A DNA stretch of 17,658 bases from JBQCEE01 sp051960575 (GCF_051960575.1 NZ_JBQCEE010000369.1:1-17658); one strand, 5' to 3'; shown: positions 1-6,988, counted from the first letter of the stretch. Numbers and translations: made by a program. The notes: generated from the letters alone by a model not told the origin.

Positions 1-1
1 G

Positions 2-1108
2 TACTACCAGCAGGTCGGCCGCGCGGGCCGCGGTGTCGATTCGGCCGAGGTCGTGCTGCTGCCCGGCAGCGAGGACGAAGCGGTGTGGGCGTACTTCGAC
101 TCGGTGGGCTTCCCGTCCGAGACGCAGGTGCGCACGGCGCTGCACGCGCTGAACGAGACCCCGATCTCGACGGCCGAGCTCGAGACGCACGTCGACCTCT
201 CGCGGTCGCGGCTCGAGGCGATGCTCAAGGTGCTCGACGTCGACGGCGCGGCGAAGCGGGTGCGCGGCGGCTGGGTCGCCACCGGTGAGCCGTGGGTCTA
301 CGACGCCGACCGGTACGAGCGGGTGGCACAGGTGCGGCGCGACGAGCAGCAGGCGATGCGTGACTACCTCGCCACCGATCGCTGCCGGCTGCGGTTCCTG
401 CGCGAGGCGCTGGACGACCCGGAGGCGGCCGACTGCGGCCGGTGCGACAACTGCGGGGCCCTCCACCTGCCGCTCGAGGTCGGCGGCGGCGCGGTCGAGG
501 CGGCGGTCGAGCGGCTCGCGGTCCCCGGTGTGCCGTTCGACCCGCGCCGGATGTGGCCGAGCGCCATGCGCAATCTCGGCGTCGACCTGCGCGGCAAGAT
601 CCCGCCCGGCGAGCAGGCCGAGGCCGGCCGCGCCGTCGCGCGGATGACCGATCTCGGCTTCGGGCCGGCGGTGCGCGCGGCGCTCGGCACAGGGGTGCCC
701 GATGCGCCGGTCTCCGACGCGCTCGTCCAGGCAGCGGTCAAGGTGCTCGCGGCGTGGGGGTGGCAGCAGCGGCCGTCGTGCGTCGTCGCCGTCGGCTCGC
801 ACCGGCGGCCGCAGCTGATCGGCTCGCTGGCGGCCCGCCTCGCCGGGCTCGGGCGGCTCGAGGATCTCGGCGTCGTGCCGCACCGCGGGGCATCCGCCGA
901 GGGTCGCTCGAATAGCGCGCTCCGGCTGCGGGACGTCTGGAACGCCTATCCCCTGCCCGACGACATCGCCGCCGCCGTCGACGGGCGGTCGGTGCTGCTC
1001 GTCGACGACCTCACCGACTCGGGATGGACGCTCACCGTCGTCGCGCGGCAGCTGCGGCAGGCCGGTGCGGCGGCCGTGTACCCGCTGGTCCTGGGGATCG
1101 CGGGTTGA
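2..1108 (+). CDS. recQ: RecQ-family DNA helicase with C-terminal phosphoribosyltransferase-like domain (5' end outside window)
   Basis: The reading frame is open from the first bases, so the gene starts upstream of the window; the internal ATG at 53 is not the real start. The first visible residues, YYQQVGRAGRG, are helicase motif VI of RecQ-type SF2 enzymes, so the ATPase motifs I-V lie outside. A RecQ-type zinc site follows: one Cys (in DRCRL), 16 residues, then CGRCDNC. The last ~110 residues look like a type I phosphoribosyltransferase, with AVGSHRRP and then the PRPP-loop signature VLLVDDLTDSGWT. RecQ helicases unwind DNA 3' to 5' in recombination and repair. From general knowledge, this helicase-PRT arrangement recurs in actinobacterial RecQ-like proteins; what the PRT-like part does is not evident from the sequence. 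The visible part is 368 residues. It converges on the next gene with only 34 bases between the two stops. Confidence 0.88.
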   Translation, partial: YYQQVGRAGRGVDSAEVVLLPGSEDEAVWAYFDSVGFPSETQVRTALHALNETPISTAELETHVDLSRSRLEAMLKVLDVDGAAKRVRGGWVATGEPWVYDADRYERVAQVRRDEQQAMRDYLATDRCRLRFLREALDDPEAADCGRCDNCGALHLPLEVGGGAVEAAVERLAVPGVPFDPRRMWPSAMRNLGVDLRGKIPPGEQAEAGRAVARMTDLGFGPAVRAALGTGVPDAPVSDALVQAAVKVLAAWGWQQRPSCVVAVGSHRRPQLIGSLAARLAGLGRLEDLGVVPHRGASAEGRSNSALRLRDVWNAYPLPDDIAAAVDGRSVLLVDDLTDSGWTLTVVARQLRQAGAAAVYPLVLGIAG

Positions 1109-1142
1109 TCGGGCGACCGCAGTCCGCGCCGCCCGCTCGCGG

Positions 1143-2399
1143 TCACCCGCACCGCCGCAGCACCTCGGCGGCGACCGGGTCGTGCCCCTGACCGACTGCG
1201 CGGGCCAGCAAGCTCAACGAGGCGCCGAGCGGCAGCGACATCGCATCGAGCAACCGGCGTTCGACCATCGTCGACAGATCGTCCGCTCGCCAGCTCGACG
1301 GCGGTCCGATGAAGCGCTCGGGTTCGGCGGTGACGGTGTAGGGCCGGTCGAGCGCCGGCACCGCCCGGCGTCGCACCTCGTGCGAGTCGATGCTGAGCAG
1401 GGCGACGAGCAGCACCTCAGGCGCCGCCGACTTCTGCAACCAGCGACCGAAGCCGAGCACAGCGGTCGACGCGACCTCGTGCTCGCCGATGCCGGACTCC
1501 TCGGCGGCCTCACGCAGGGCGCCGTTGCGGAACAGGTCGCGCGCGGGCAGCACCGCGGCGCCGCGGAAGTCCTTCGGCTCGGCAGCACCGGATCCGGTCG
1601 GCGCGAAGAGACCCTGTGAGCTGTCGTTGTTGAGCGACTGGGTGACGACCACGAAGCGGCCGTCGGTGGTGATCGCGAGCACGGACAGCCCGATGCCGTT
1701 GAACAACCAACTCGACGCGAAGTCACGCGGCCGCCCATCGCGGTCGAAGACCAGCGGGCGCCCCAGGTCGGTGCGGCGGTGACCTCGCACCACGACCTCG
1801 TGCATCGCGAAGGTGTCGGACGCGAGGTAGTCCCAGTACCGACCAGCCACGACGGTCAGCACCTTCGGAGGCGCGTCCGAGCCGTAGCCCACGTCGGTGT
1901 CGAGGCCCAGGACCACGTCGTTGTAGGCATGCGCGTTCCCCGACACACGCCGGCGTTGGAACAACCGACCGGCTTCGCGGAGCTCAGCCGGCAGGACGTA
2001 GTCGACAGACCGGACGGCCGCCTCGGTCGAGGGGTCGTCGATCCACGTCGACGCCACCCTGTCGTACACGAACGTCCCCCCGACGTAGTCGAAGAACTCG
2101 AATCGCGGGCAGCCGGCGAGCGCCGTGCGGACATCCTCGAAGGTGTCGGTCGTCCGTGGTTGGAACTGTGTCTCGGCCTGTCGAGCACGGAACGCACGGA
2201 TCTCGAGCAGTGCCAGCACCGCCGAGACGACCGCGAGCGCGAGGTTCAGCGCGAGCGGGATGGCGACGTAGACACCCACCACCCCGACCGTGGCCAGCAC
2301 GAGGCTGAGCAGGATCCAGCGCACGCTCGCGACGAACGATCCCAGTCGTAGGGCCAGGGCCACGACGCGCCGTCGCAGACGCAGCAGGCTCGTCCTCAT
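1143..2399 (-). CDS. Two-helix membrane protein with a degenerate Nudix-like domain
   Basis: A 418-residue protein. The N-terminus is Arg-rich (residues 1-27), followed by a long hydrophobic stretch at about 28-67 that probably forms two membrane helices with a very short turn, and then a soluble, probably cytoplasmic, part. Residues ~235-390 resemble a Nudix fold: strands LSVLAITTDGRFVVVTQS, a loop FAPTGSG, then REAAEESGI (296-304), which fits the REUxEExGU half of the Nudix box. The preceding G-x5-E part is not at the right distance, so catalysis is uncertain. Residues 70-230 match nothing I recognise. The ATG at 2399 has no clear Shine-Dalgarno; TACGAT lies 9 bases upstream, so the mRNA could be leaderless. 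The gene stands alone, convergent with recQ and divergent from the peroxidase gene. Base composition looks slightly less GC-rich than its neighbours. It could be a nucleotide hydrolase or a nucleotide-sensing membrane effector; neither is shown. Confidence 0.75.
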   Translation of the reverse strand: MRTSLLRLRRRVVALALRLGSFVASVRWILLSLVLATVGVVGVYVAIPLALNLALAVVSAVLALLEIRAFRARQAETQFQPRTTDTFEDVRTALAGCPRFEFFDYVGGTFVYDRVASTWIDDPSTEAAVRSVDYVLPAELREAGRLFQRRRVSGNAHAYNDVVLGLDTDVGYGSDAPPKVLTVVAGRYWDYLASDTFAMHEVVVRGHRRTDLGRPLVFDRDGRPRDFASSWLFNGIGLSVLAITTDGRFVVVTQSLNNDSSQGLFAPTGSGAAEPKDFRGAAVLPARDLFRNGALREAAEESGIGEHEVASTAVLGFGRWLQKSAAPEVLLVALLSIDSHEVRRRAVPALDRPYTVTAEPERFIGPPSSWRADDLSTMVERRLLDAMSLPLGASLSLLARAVGQGHDPVAAEVLRRCG

Positions 2400-2492
2400 C
2401 AAGACGAGATCGTAGGACGTGGCGCGACAGGTGCCCGCGGACAGCCCTTCCGTTCCGGGAATCAGGCGGTCGCAGCTCGGGTTGGCGTCAGC

Positions 2493-2987
2493 ATGAGCGA
2501 CCTCCTCGACGCCGATCTGACCACCCTCCAGGGCGAGCACACGACGCTCGGCCGGCTGCTCGACGGCCGCGCCGCGCTCGTCGTGAACGTCGCCAGCCGC
2601 TGCGGCCTCACCCCGCAGTACACCCAGCTCGAGCAGCTGCAGGAGGAGTTGGGCGGCCGCGGCTTCACCGTGCTCGGGTTCCCGTGCAACCAGTTCGGTG
2701 GTCAGGAGCCGGGTACCGCCGAGCAGATCGCCGAGTTCTGCTCGGCCACCTACGGCGTGACCTTCCCCCTCTCGTCCAAGATCGAGGTGAACGGGCCCGG
2801 CCGCGACGCGATCTACGCCCGCCTCACCGAGACCGCCGACGCCGAGGGCCACGACGGCGACATCCGCTGGAACTTCGAGAAGTTCGTCCTCGCGCCGGAC
2901 GGCCGCGTCGTCGCGCGCTTCGCGCCGCAGACCACCCCGGACGCCCCCGAGGTGCGCGAGGCGATCCAGTCCGTGCTGCCTGCGTGA
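2493..2987 (+). CDS. Glutathione peroxidase-family thiol peroxidase
   Basis: 164 residues, the usual length for bacterial cytoplasmic GPx-like proteins. The signature blocks are present: VNVASRCGLT with peroxidatic Cys37 (Cys rather than selenocysteine), GFPCNQFGGQEPG with the tetrad Gln71, and WNFEKF with Trp126 and Asn127. Cys83, in the helix after the second block, sits where the resolving Cys of thioredoxin-dependent GPx enzymes is found. The likely role is therefore reduction of H2O2 or lipid hydroperoxides using thioredoxin, mycothiol or a similar reductant rather than glutathione; that is inference from the family. The ATG at 2493 matches the family N-terminus, although the Shine-Dalgarno is weak. 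The stop overlaps the GTG start of the downstream DksA/TraR-like gene (GTGA), so the two are probably co-translated. Confidence 0.92.
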   Translation: MSDLLDADLTTLQGEHTTLGRLLDGRAALVVNVASRCGLTPQYTQLEQLQEELGGRGFTVLGFPCNQFGGQEPGTAEQIAEFCSATYGVTFPLSSKIEVNGPGRDAIYARLTETADAEGHDGDIRWNFEKFVLAPDGRVVARFAPQTTPDAPEVREAIQSVLPA

Positions 2988-3352
2988 GCGACGAGCTCGA
3001 GACGCGGTCGGCGCTGCTGTCCGAACGCGACGACCTCACCCGCCGGATCGACGCGATGACCGCCGAGTTGGCCGCGGTGGCCGACGCCGCGGCCGGCAGC
3101 AACATCGACGACGAGCACGATCCCGAGGGCGCCACCGTCGCCTTCGAACGCGAGCAGCTGGCGGCGGCGCGCACCCGCGCGCAGCAGAAGCTGACCGACC
3201 TGGACGCCGCGATCGAGCGGCTCGGCGCCGGCGACTACGGCCGCAGCACCGAGTGCGGCGGCCCCATCGGCGCCGAGCGCCTGGCCGCGCTGCCGGCGAC
3301 CCGCACGTGCGTCCGCTGCTCGGCCGCGCGCGCGTCCCGCGCCCACCGCTGA
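2984..3352 (+). CDS. DksA/TraR-type (C4 zinc-finger family) protein with one zinc ligand replaced
   Basis: 122 residues, a typical size for actinobacterial TraR/DksA-like proteins. An N-terminal helical or coiled-coil region (about 5-82) contains the family segment DPEGATVAFEREQ (46-58), followed by GDYGRSTECGGPI and RTCVRC. In the usual finger the order is YGxCxxCG...CxxC. Here the first cysteine is Ser88 (codon AGC), leaving Cys91, Cys109 and Cys112. Family members bind the secondary channel of RNA polymerase or act as small zinc-binding regulators; whether this one still binds zinc is unknown. The GTG at 2984 overlaps the stop of the upstream peroxidase gene by 4 bases (GTGA). That arrangement ties its production to a peroxide-detoxifying enzyme and suggests a redox link, which is inference. 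The gene is followed by a hairpin at 3385-3406. Confidence 0.85.
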   Translation: MSDELETRSALLSERDDLTRRIDAMTAELAAVADAAAGSNIDDEHDPEGATVAFEREQLAAARTRAQQKLTDLDAAIERLGAGDYGRSTECGGPIGAERLAALPATRTCVRCSAARASRAHR

Positions 3353-3384
3353 TCGCGAGGCCCCCGACGGGGCCCACGCCGCGA

Positions 3385-3406
3385 CCTCGGCATGGTCCCG
3401 CCGAGG
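3385..3406. terminator. Candidate bidirectional terminator hairpin
   Basis: A 7-bp perfect stem (CCTCGGC / GCCGAGG) with an 8-base loop lies between the DksA-like gene (+) and the 3' end of the tRNA (-). No U-tract follows beyond GGTCTCT, which is common for actinobacterial terminators. It could serve both converging units. Confidence 0.45.
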
Positions 3407-3416
3407 GGTCTCTCGG

Positions 3417-3489
3417 TACCCCCGGTCGGACTCGAACCGACACTGCGACCCTTTTAAGGGGTCTGCCTCTGCCATTGGGCTACGGGGGC
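3417..3489 (-). tRNA. tRNA with anticodon UAA (reads Leu codon UUA) on a short-variable-loop body
   Basis: Read on the minus strand, 73 bases fold as a full cloverleaf. The acceptor is GCCCCCG with CGGGGGT (one terminal G-U pair). The D arm is GCC/GGC with loop CAATGGCAGA. The anticodon stem is GACCC/GGGTC with loop CTTAAAA. The variable loop is GCAGT (5 bases), and the T arm is GTCGG-TTCGAGT-CCGAC. The discriminator is A and no CCA is encoded. T33 precedes TAA, so the anticodon is UAA, which would read UUA (leucine). Bacterial tRNA-Leu normally has a long variable arm (class II), while this one is class I shaped with a marginal D stem. It may be a functional but atypical tRNA or a decaying one; the charging amino acid cannot be told from sequence. 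Its 5' end is only 32 bases from the divergent thioesterase ATG, so its promoter must lie in or next to that coding region. Confidence 0.85.
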
Positions 3490-3521
3490 GCGCGACCAGT
3501 GTGACTGCCAGACTGCAGACC

Positions 3522-3926
3522 ATGGCGACCGATCCCGTCCGCAGCGGCCCGACCGGCCCGACCTGGTCGGCCCCCGTCCGCTACGCGGAGGCCGACCAGC
3601 AGGGCGTCGTCTTCAACGCCCACTACCTGCTCTACTGCGACGAGGCGGTGGGGGCGTTCTGCGCGCAGCGCGGCATCCTCGCCGTCGCCGAGCGGGTGAT
3701 GCTCGTCGACTCGCACCTGCGGTGGAGCGGCTCGGCCCGGTGGGGCGACGTCGTCGCGGTCCATGCCTCGTGCGAACGCCTCGGTACCAGCAGCTTCGAC
3801 ATGCACTTCGTGATCCGCACGGACGCCGGCGAGTGCTGCCGCGTCACGACCACCTACGTGCTGGTCGGCGAGGACGACCGGCCCACCCCGCTGCCGGACG
3901 AGGTGCGCGCCGCCCTCACCGGCTGA
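3522..3926 (+). CDS. Hotdog-fold acyl-CoA thioesterase (4HBT/YbgC-like)
   Basis: 134 residues from the ATG at 3522. The motif VRYAEADQQGVVFNAHYLLY carries the catalytic Asp25 typical of the 4-hydroxybenzoyl-CoA thioesterase/YbgC family, followed by the central helix and the strands LVDSHLRW, DVVAVHASCERLG and SFDMHFVI of a single hotdog domain. It should hydrolyse an acyl-CoA or related thioester in the cytoplasm; the substrate cannot be inferred. An in-frame GTG at 3501 would add seven residues (MTARLQT) and would start 12 bases from the tRNA; neither start has a strong Shine-Dalgarno, and the ATG is preferred because family homology begins after it. It converges on the methyltransferase gene, with a 12-base GC palindrome at 3943-3954 between them. 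Confidence 0.85.
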   Translation: MATDPVRSGPTGPTWSAPVRYAEADQQGVVFNAHYLLYCDEAVGAFCAQRGILAVAERVMLVDSHLRWSGSARWGDVVAVHASCERLGTSSFDMHFVIRTDAGECCRVTTTYVLVGEDDRPTPLPDEVRAALTG

Positions 3927-3995
3927 TCGACGTCTGCCGACGGCACGGCCGTGCGTGGGGCTGCTGCCCGCCGCACCCGCCCGCGCATCCGACAC

Positions 3996-4757
3996 TCAGC
4001 GCCGTACGCCCCGCACCGCCAGGGCTCGCGCCGTGAGTTCGAACGGTCCGTCGCCCAGCCGGTCGTGCAGCGCCGCCCGCAGCCGGTCGCGGCCGGCGTC
4101 CGACAGTGCCGCGATGTAGGTGCCGGGTGGCCCGACGCGCAACAGGAACGGCTCCCAGAAGTCGTCGAATGACTCGAACGGGCACCCGAACTCGAGCGGC
4201 CGCTCGTCGACGTCGACCAGGCCGCCCGCCCGCCACAGCTCGGCGAGCCGGCCGCGGTGACACAGGACGGCGTGCTCGGACGCCGCCGGCCGCGCGTCGC
4301 CGAACAGCTCGCGCACGGCGTCCCACAGGTGGGTGAGCATCTGCATGCCGCCGTCGTAGTCCCACAGTGCTGCCGCGACGACGCCGTCCGGACGCACCAC
4401 GCGGGCCATCTCCGCCAGCGCGCCCGCCGGGGACGGCACGAAGTTGATCACCAGGGCGGCGATGGCGCGGTCGACGGTGCCGTCGGGCACGGGCAGCGCC
4501 ATCGCGTCACCGACCCGGATGTCGGCCGCGGGCACCCGCTCGGTCGCGAGCCGCACGAAGTCCTCGGACGGATCGACGCCCAGCACCCGCCCGGACGGGT
4601 TCGCCTCGACCAGCGCCGAGGTCAGCGAGCCGGTGCCGCAGCCGACGTCGAGCAGGGTCTCGCCGTCCTGCGCACCGGCGAAGTCGACGACGAGCGGCGC
4701 GAGCCGACGGCTCCAGCGCCCCATGAACCGTTCGTAGGCCGAGCTGTCGGTGAACAT
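3996..4757 (-). CDS. Class I SAM-dependent methyltransferase
   Basis: 253 residues. The N-terminal part (SAYERFMGRWSRRLAP) is typical of small-molecule methyltransferases of the UbiE/type 11 kind. SAM-binding motif I is LLDVGCGTGSLT (35-46), followed by the acidic residue in VLGVDPSEDF, then DAMALPVPDGTVDRA and the later segment EMARVVRPDGVVAAALWDY. The C-terminal half is less conserved and would form the substrate site. The substrate is unknown. The ATG is preceded by GAGGAG at good spacing, and that site overlaps the stop of the upstream uracil-DNA glycosylase gene (8 bases between stop and ATG). The two are therefore probably an operon, although no functional link is evident. Confidence 0.88.
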   Translation of the reverse strand: MFTDSSAYERFMGRWSRRLAPLVVDFAGAQDGETLLDVGCGTGSLTSALVEANPSGRVLGVDPSEDFVRLATERVPAADIRVGDAMALPVPDGTVDRAIAALVINFVPSPAGALAEMARVVRPDGVVAAALWDYDGGMQMLTHLWDAVRELFGDARPAASEHAVLCHRGRLAELWRAGGLVDVDERPLEFGCPFESFDDFWEPFLLRVGPPGTYIAALSDAGRDRLRAALHDRLGDGPFELTARALAVRGVRR

Positions 4758-4765
4758 GCGGCTCC

Positions 4766-5548
4766 TCAGAGGGCGGCGAGGTCGCGGGCGCGGCCGAGCA
4801 CGGCGTCCAGCATGGCCTCGGTGAGCTTGCCGGTGAAGGTGTTCTGCTGGCTGACGTGGTAGCAGCCGAGCACCGTGCGTCCGTCGACGTTCGCCTCGGC
4901 GCCGTGGCCGAACTTCGGCACCGGCGACACCGTGGGGAGGCCGGCAGCCCTGAGCGCCGGCCACAACGCGCCCCAGCCGATGCCGCCGAGCACGACGATC
5001 GCGCGCACGTCGCTCCACACCAGTTGCAGCTCGCGGGCCAGCCACATCCGACAGGTGTCCCGCTCGTAGGGCGTCGGCTGGTTGGCCGGTGGCGCGCACC
5101 GCACCGGCGCGGTGATCCGGGCGCCGCGCAGGGTGAGTCCGTCGTCGGCGTGCACCGAGGTCGGCTGGTTCGCCAGGCCCACCCGATGGAGCGCCGCGTA
5201 CAGCCAGTCGCCGCTGCGGTCGCCGGTGAACATGCGGCCGGTGCGGTTCGCGCCGTGCGCGGCGGGGGCCAGCCCGACGATCAGGACACGGGGGTGCTCG
5301 TCACCGAAACCGGCGACGGGGCGCCCCCAGTAGGTGTCGCCGAGGTAGGCGCGGCGCTTCTCGCGGGCGACCTCCTCGCGCCAGGCGACCAGCCGCGGGC
5401 AGGCGCGGCAGACCGTCGAGCGCGCGCTGAGCTGGTCGAGCGACCGCGTGGTCATGACCAGGCGGGCGACGTCCTCGGCCGAGCGCGCGACCGGCGTGCG
5501 CGGCGTGGCCCGGTCGCCCGGCCAGCCCGATCCCGGCGGCACACTCAC
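4766..5548 (-). CDS. udgB: Family 5 uracil-DNA glycosylase (UdgB type)
   Basis: 260 residues. It has the iron-sulfur UDG superfamily layout: Cys47 and Cys50 (CRACPRL), then Cys151 and Cys166 as the probable 4Fe-4S ligands. Motif 1, VGLAPAAHGANRTGRMFTGD (about 91-110), and the late motif GCYHVSQQNTFTGKL (228-242) are characteristic of family 5 (UDGb), which lacks the Asp/Asn catalytic residue of families 1 and 4. The enzyme removes uracil and some other deaminated bases from DNA at the start of base excision repair, a useful activity in a GC-rich genome prone to cytosine deamination. The GTG at 5548 gives the longest form; an internal ATG (residue 32, before TTRSLDQL) is a plausible alternative start. 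It is divergent from the DUF4235 gene. Confidence 0.92.
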   Translation of the reverse strand: MSVPPGSGWPGDRATPRTPVARSAEDVARLVMTTRSLDQLSARSTVCRACPRLVAWREEVAREKRRAYLGDTYWGRPVAGFGDEHPRVLIVGLAPAAHGANRTGRMFTGDRSGDWLYAALHRVGLANQPTSVHADDGLTLRGARITAPVRCAPPANQPTPYERDTCRMWLARELQLVWSDVRAIVVLGGIGWGALWPALRAAGLPTVSPVPKFGHGAEANVDGRTVLGCYHVSQQNTFTGKLTEAMLDAVLGRARDLAAL

Positions 5549-5570
5549 GCGGGCCAGCTTGGCAGGTGGC

Positions 5571-5576
5571 TAGGGT
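5571..5576 (+). promoter_or_regulatory. Candidate -10 box for the DUF4235 gene
   Basis: TAGGGT fits the actinobacterial TANNNT -10 pattern and lies 30 bases before the GTG start, in the 58-base divergent gap. No convincing -35 hexamer is seen 16-19 bases upstream. Confidence 0.35.
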
Positions 5577-5606
5577 GAGTCGCAGGCAGGACTGACGGAG
5601 GCGCTC

Positions 5607-5987
5607 GTGGCACAGGCCGGATCCCGCGTGACCATGCGGTTGTTGACGACCCTGATCGGCATCCCGGTCGGGATCGTCGTGCAGCGCGCCGTCGAGAAGA
5701 CCTGGTTCGCCGCGCACCCGGAGGACCCGCCCAAGCTGGTCGCCGACCGCAGCGCCAAGTGGTCGGACGCGCTGGCCTGGGCCGCCCTGTCGGCGGCCGG
5801 CCTCGCCGCGACCGAGATCGTCACCCGCCGTGTCGCCGAGGCCGGCTTCCGCGCGATCACCGGCAGCGAGCCGCCGCCGCCGAAGCCGACCCGGCGCGAG
5901 AAGAAGCTGCAGAAGCAGCTCGCGAAGTCCGTCGGCGAGACCGCCCGCGCCGCCGGCGACACCACCGCCGCCCCTGCCCCCGCCTGA
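5607..5987 (+). CDS. DUF4235 family small membrane protein
   Basis: 126 residues. The GTG start has GGAGG five bases upstream. A hydrophobic segment (about 9-26, MRLLTTLIGIPVGIVV) is followed by a polar stretch and a second moderately hydrophobic helix (WSDALAWAALSAAGLAATEI, about 52-71). The tail is basic and Lys-rich (REKKLQKQLAK) and ends in an Ala/Pro-rich C-terminus. This matches the DUF4235 pattern seen across actinobacteria. Function is unknown; it is probably an inner-membrane protein with the tail in the cytoplasm. It is monocistronic, divergent from udgB and convergent with ppx. Confidence 0.8.
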   Translation: MAQAGSRVTMRLLTTLIGIPVGIVVQRAVEKTWFAAHPEDPPKLVADRSAKWSDALAWAALSAAGLAATEIVTRRVAEAGFRAITGSEPPPPKPTRREKKLQKQLAKSVGETARAAGDTTAAPAPA

Positions 5988-6052
5988 CCCGGATGCCGTG
6001 GCCGGGTCACGCCCCGGCGGACGCATCAAGATCAGCTGGAGGCCGAGGGGGC

Positions 6053-6988
6053 TCAGCGCAGGACGCTGAGCACGATCCCGTCCAGGATGTCGTGCTCGCT
6101 GGTGATCACCTCGGCGGCGCCGGTCTCGCGGACGAGGGTGCGCAGCACGAGCGCGCCGCCGCCGATCACGTCGACGCGTCCGGGATGCATCACCGGCAGC
6201 GCGGCACGTTCAGCGCGCGTCATGGCCAGTAAGCGCTCGGTGACCGCGTCGACGTCGGCCGCGCTGATCCGCGAGCCGTGGATGCGGTCGGGGTCGTAGG
6301 CCGGCAGGTCGAGCGCGAGCGCGGTGATCGTGGTGACCGTGCCGGCGACACCGACCAGCGCGGCGCCGTCCTGCAGCGGCACGTCCTTCGCCGCGGCCGC
6401 CAGCGCCGAGCGAACGTCCTCGACCACGGCCTCGACCTGGGCGGCGGTCGGTGGGTCGTCGTGCAGGTGCCGCTCGGTCATGCGCACGCAGCCGACGTCC
6501 ATGCTGTGGGCGAGCAGCTCGGCACCGCCGGCCGCATCACCGCGCACGAGTTCGGTCGAGCCACCGCCGATGTCGGCCACCAGCAGCGGCCCCCTGACAC
6601 CGGGCAGTCCGGCGACGGCGCCCGCGAAGGACAACGCCGCCTCCTCCGTCCCGGTGATCACCTCCGGGTCGACGCCGAGCACGTCGCGCACCATCGCGAC
6701 GAAGGCGCCGCGGTTCGCCGCGTCGCGCGTCGCGCTGGTCGCGACCATGCGCACCGGCGGCGCGCCGAGCTCGGTGATGAGCGCCGCGTAGTCGACCAGC
6801 GCGGCGCGGGTGCGCTCGATCGCCTCCGGCGCGAGCCGGCCGGTGCGGTCGACGCCCTGGCCGAGCCGCACCACCCGCATCTCGCGGTGCACGTCGACGA
6901 GCGCGCCGTCGTCGCGGATGTCCGCGACGAGCAGGCGGATCGAGTTGGTGCCGCAGTCGATGCCGGCGGCGCGGTGCGGGGAGCTCAC
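6053..6988 (-). CDS. ppx: Exopolyphosphatase/pppGpp phosphohydrolase family protein (Ppx/GppA)
   Basis: 311 residues, the short single-module form common in actinobacteria (two ASKHA halves without the HD extension of E. coli Ppx). The nucleotide/phosphate loops are GIDCGTNSIRLL (9-20) and ADIGGGSTEL (138-147), with GTEEA (113-117) carrying the likely catalytic Glu, plus GVAGTVTT and VIGGGALVL later. It hydrolyses polyphosphate, pppGpp or nucleotide phosphates and so links phosphate storage to the stringent response; the preferred substrate cannot be read from sequence. The GTG start overlaps the DUF501 stop by 4 bases (GTGA), so translation is coupled. It contains an in-frame TTA leucine codon at 6230-6232 (residue 253), a rare codon in this composition. 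In mycobacteria the corresponding gene in the same cluster is ppx2. Confidence 0.92.
   Translation of the reverse strand: MSSPHRAAGIDCGTNSIRLLVADIRDDGALVDVHREMRVVRLGQGVDRTGRLAPEAIERTRAALVDYAALITELGAPPVRMVATSATRDAANRGAFVAMVRDVLGVDPEVITGTEEAALSFAGAVAGLPGVRGPLLVADIGGGSTELVRGDAAGGAELLAHSMDVGCVRMTERHLHDDPPTAAQVEAVVEDVRSALAAAAKDVPLQDGAALVGVAGTVTTITALALDLPAYDPDRIHGSRISAADVDAVTERLLAMTRAERAALPVMHPGRVDVIGGGALVLRTLVRETGAAEVITSEHDILDGIVLSVLR

Noticed and set aside
2400..2852. N-terminal extension of the membrane Nudix-like protein (frame open to 2852)
   Set aside because: It lies antisense to the peroxidase gene and has no similarity to the rest of the protein; the ATG at 2399 precedes a natural basic N-terminus and membrane helices.
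3417..3489. The tRNA being on the plus strand with a Lys-like loop (TTTTAAG)
   Set aside because: The anticodon arm is nearly self-complementary, but the T loop TTCGAGT, T8-A9 and the D-loop GG appear only when read on the minus strand, so the anticodon is UAA.
3943..3954. GCACGGCCGTGC palindrome between the thioesterase and methyltransferase genes as a terminator
   Set aside because: It has no loop and no U-tract; a 12-base self-complementary run is expected now and then in DNA this GC-rich.
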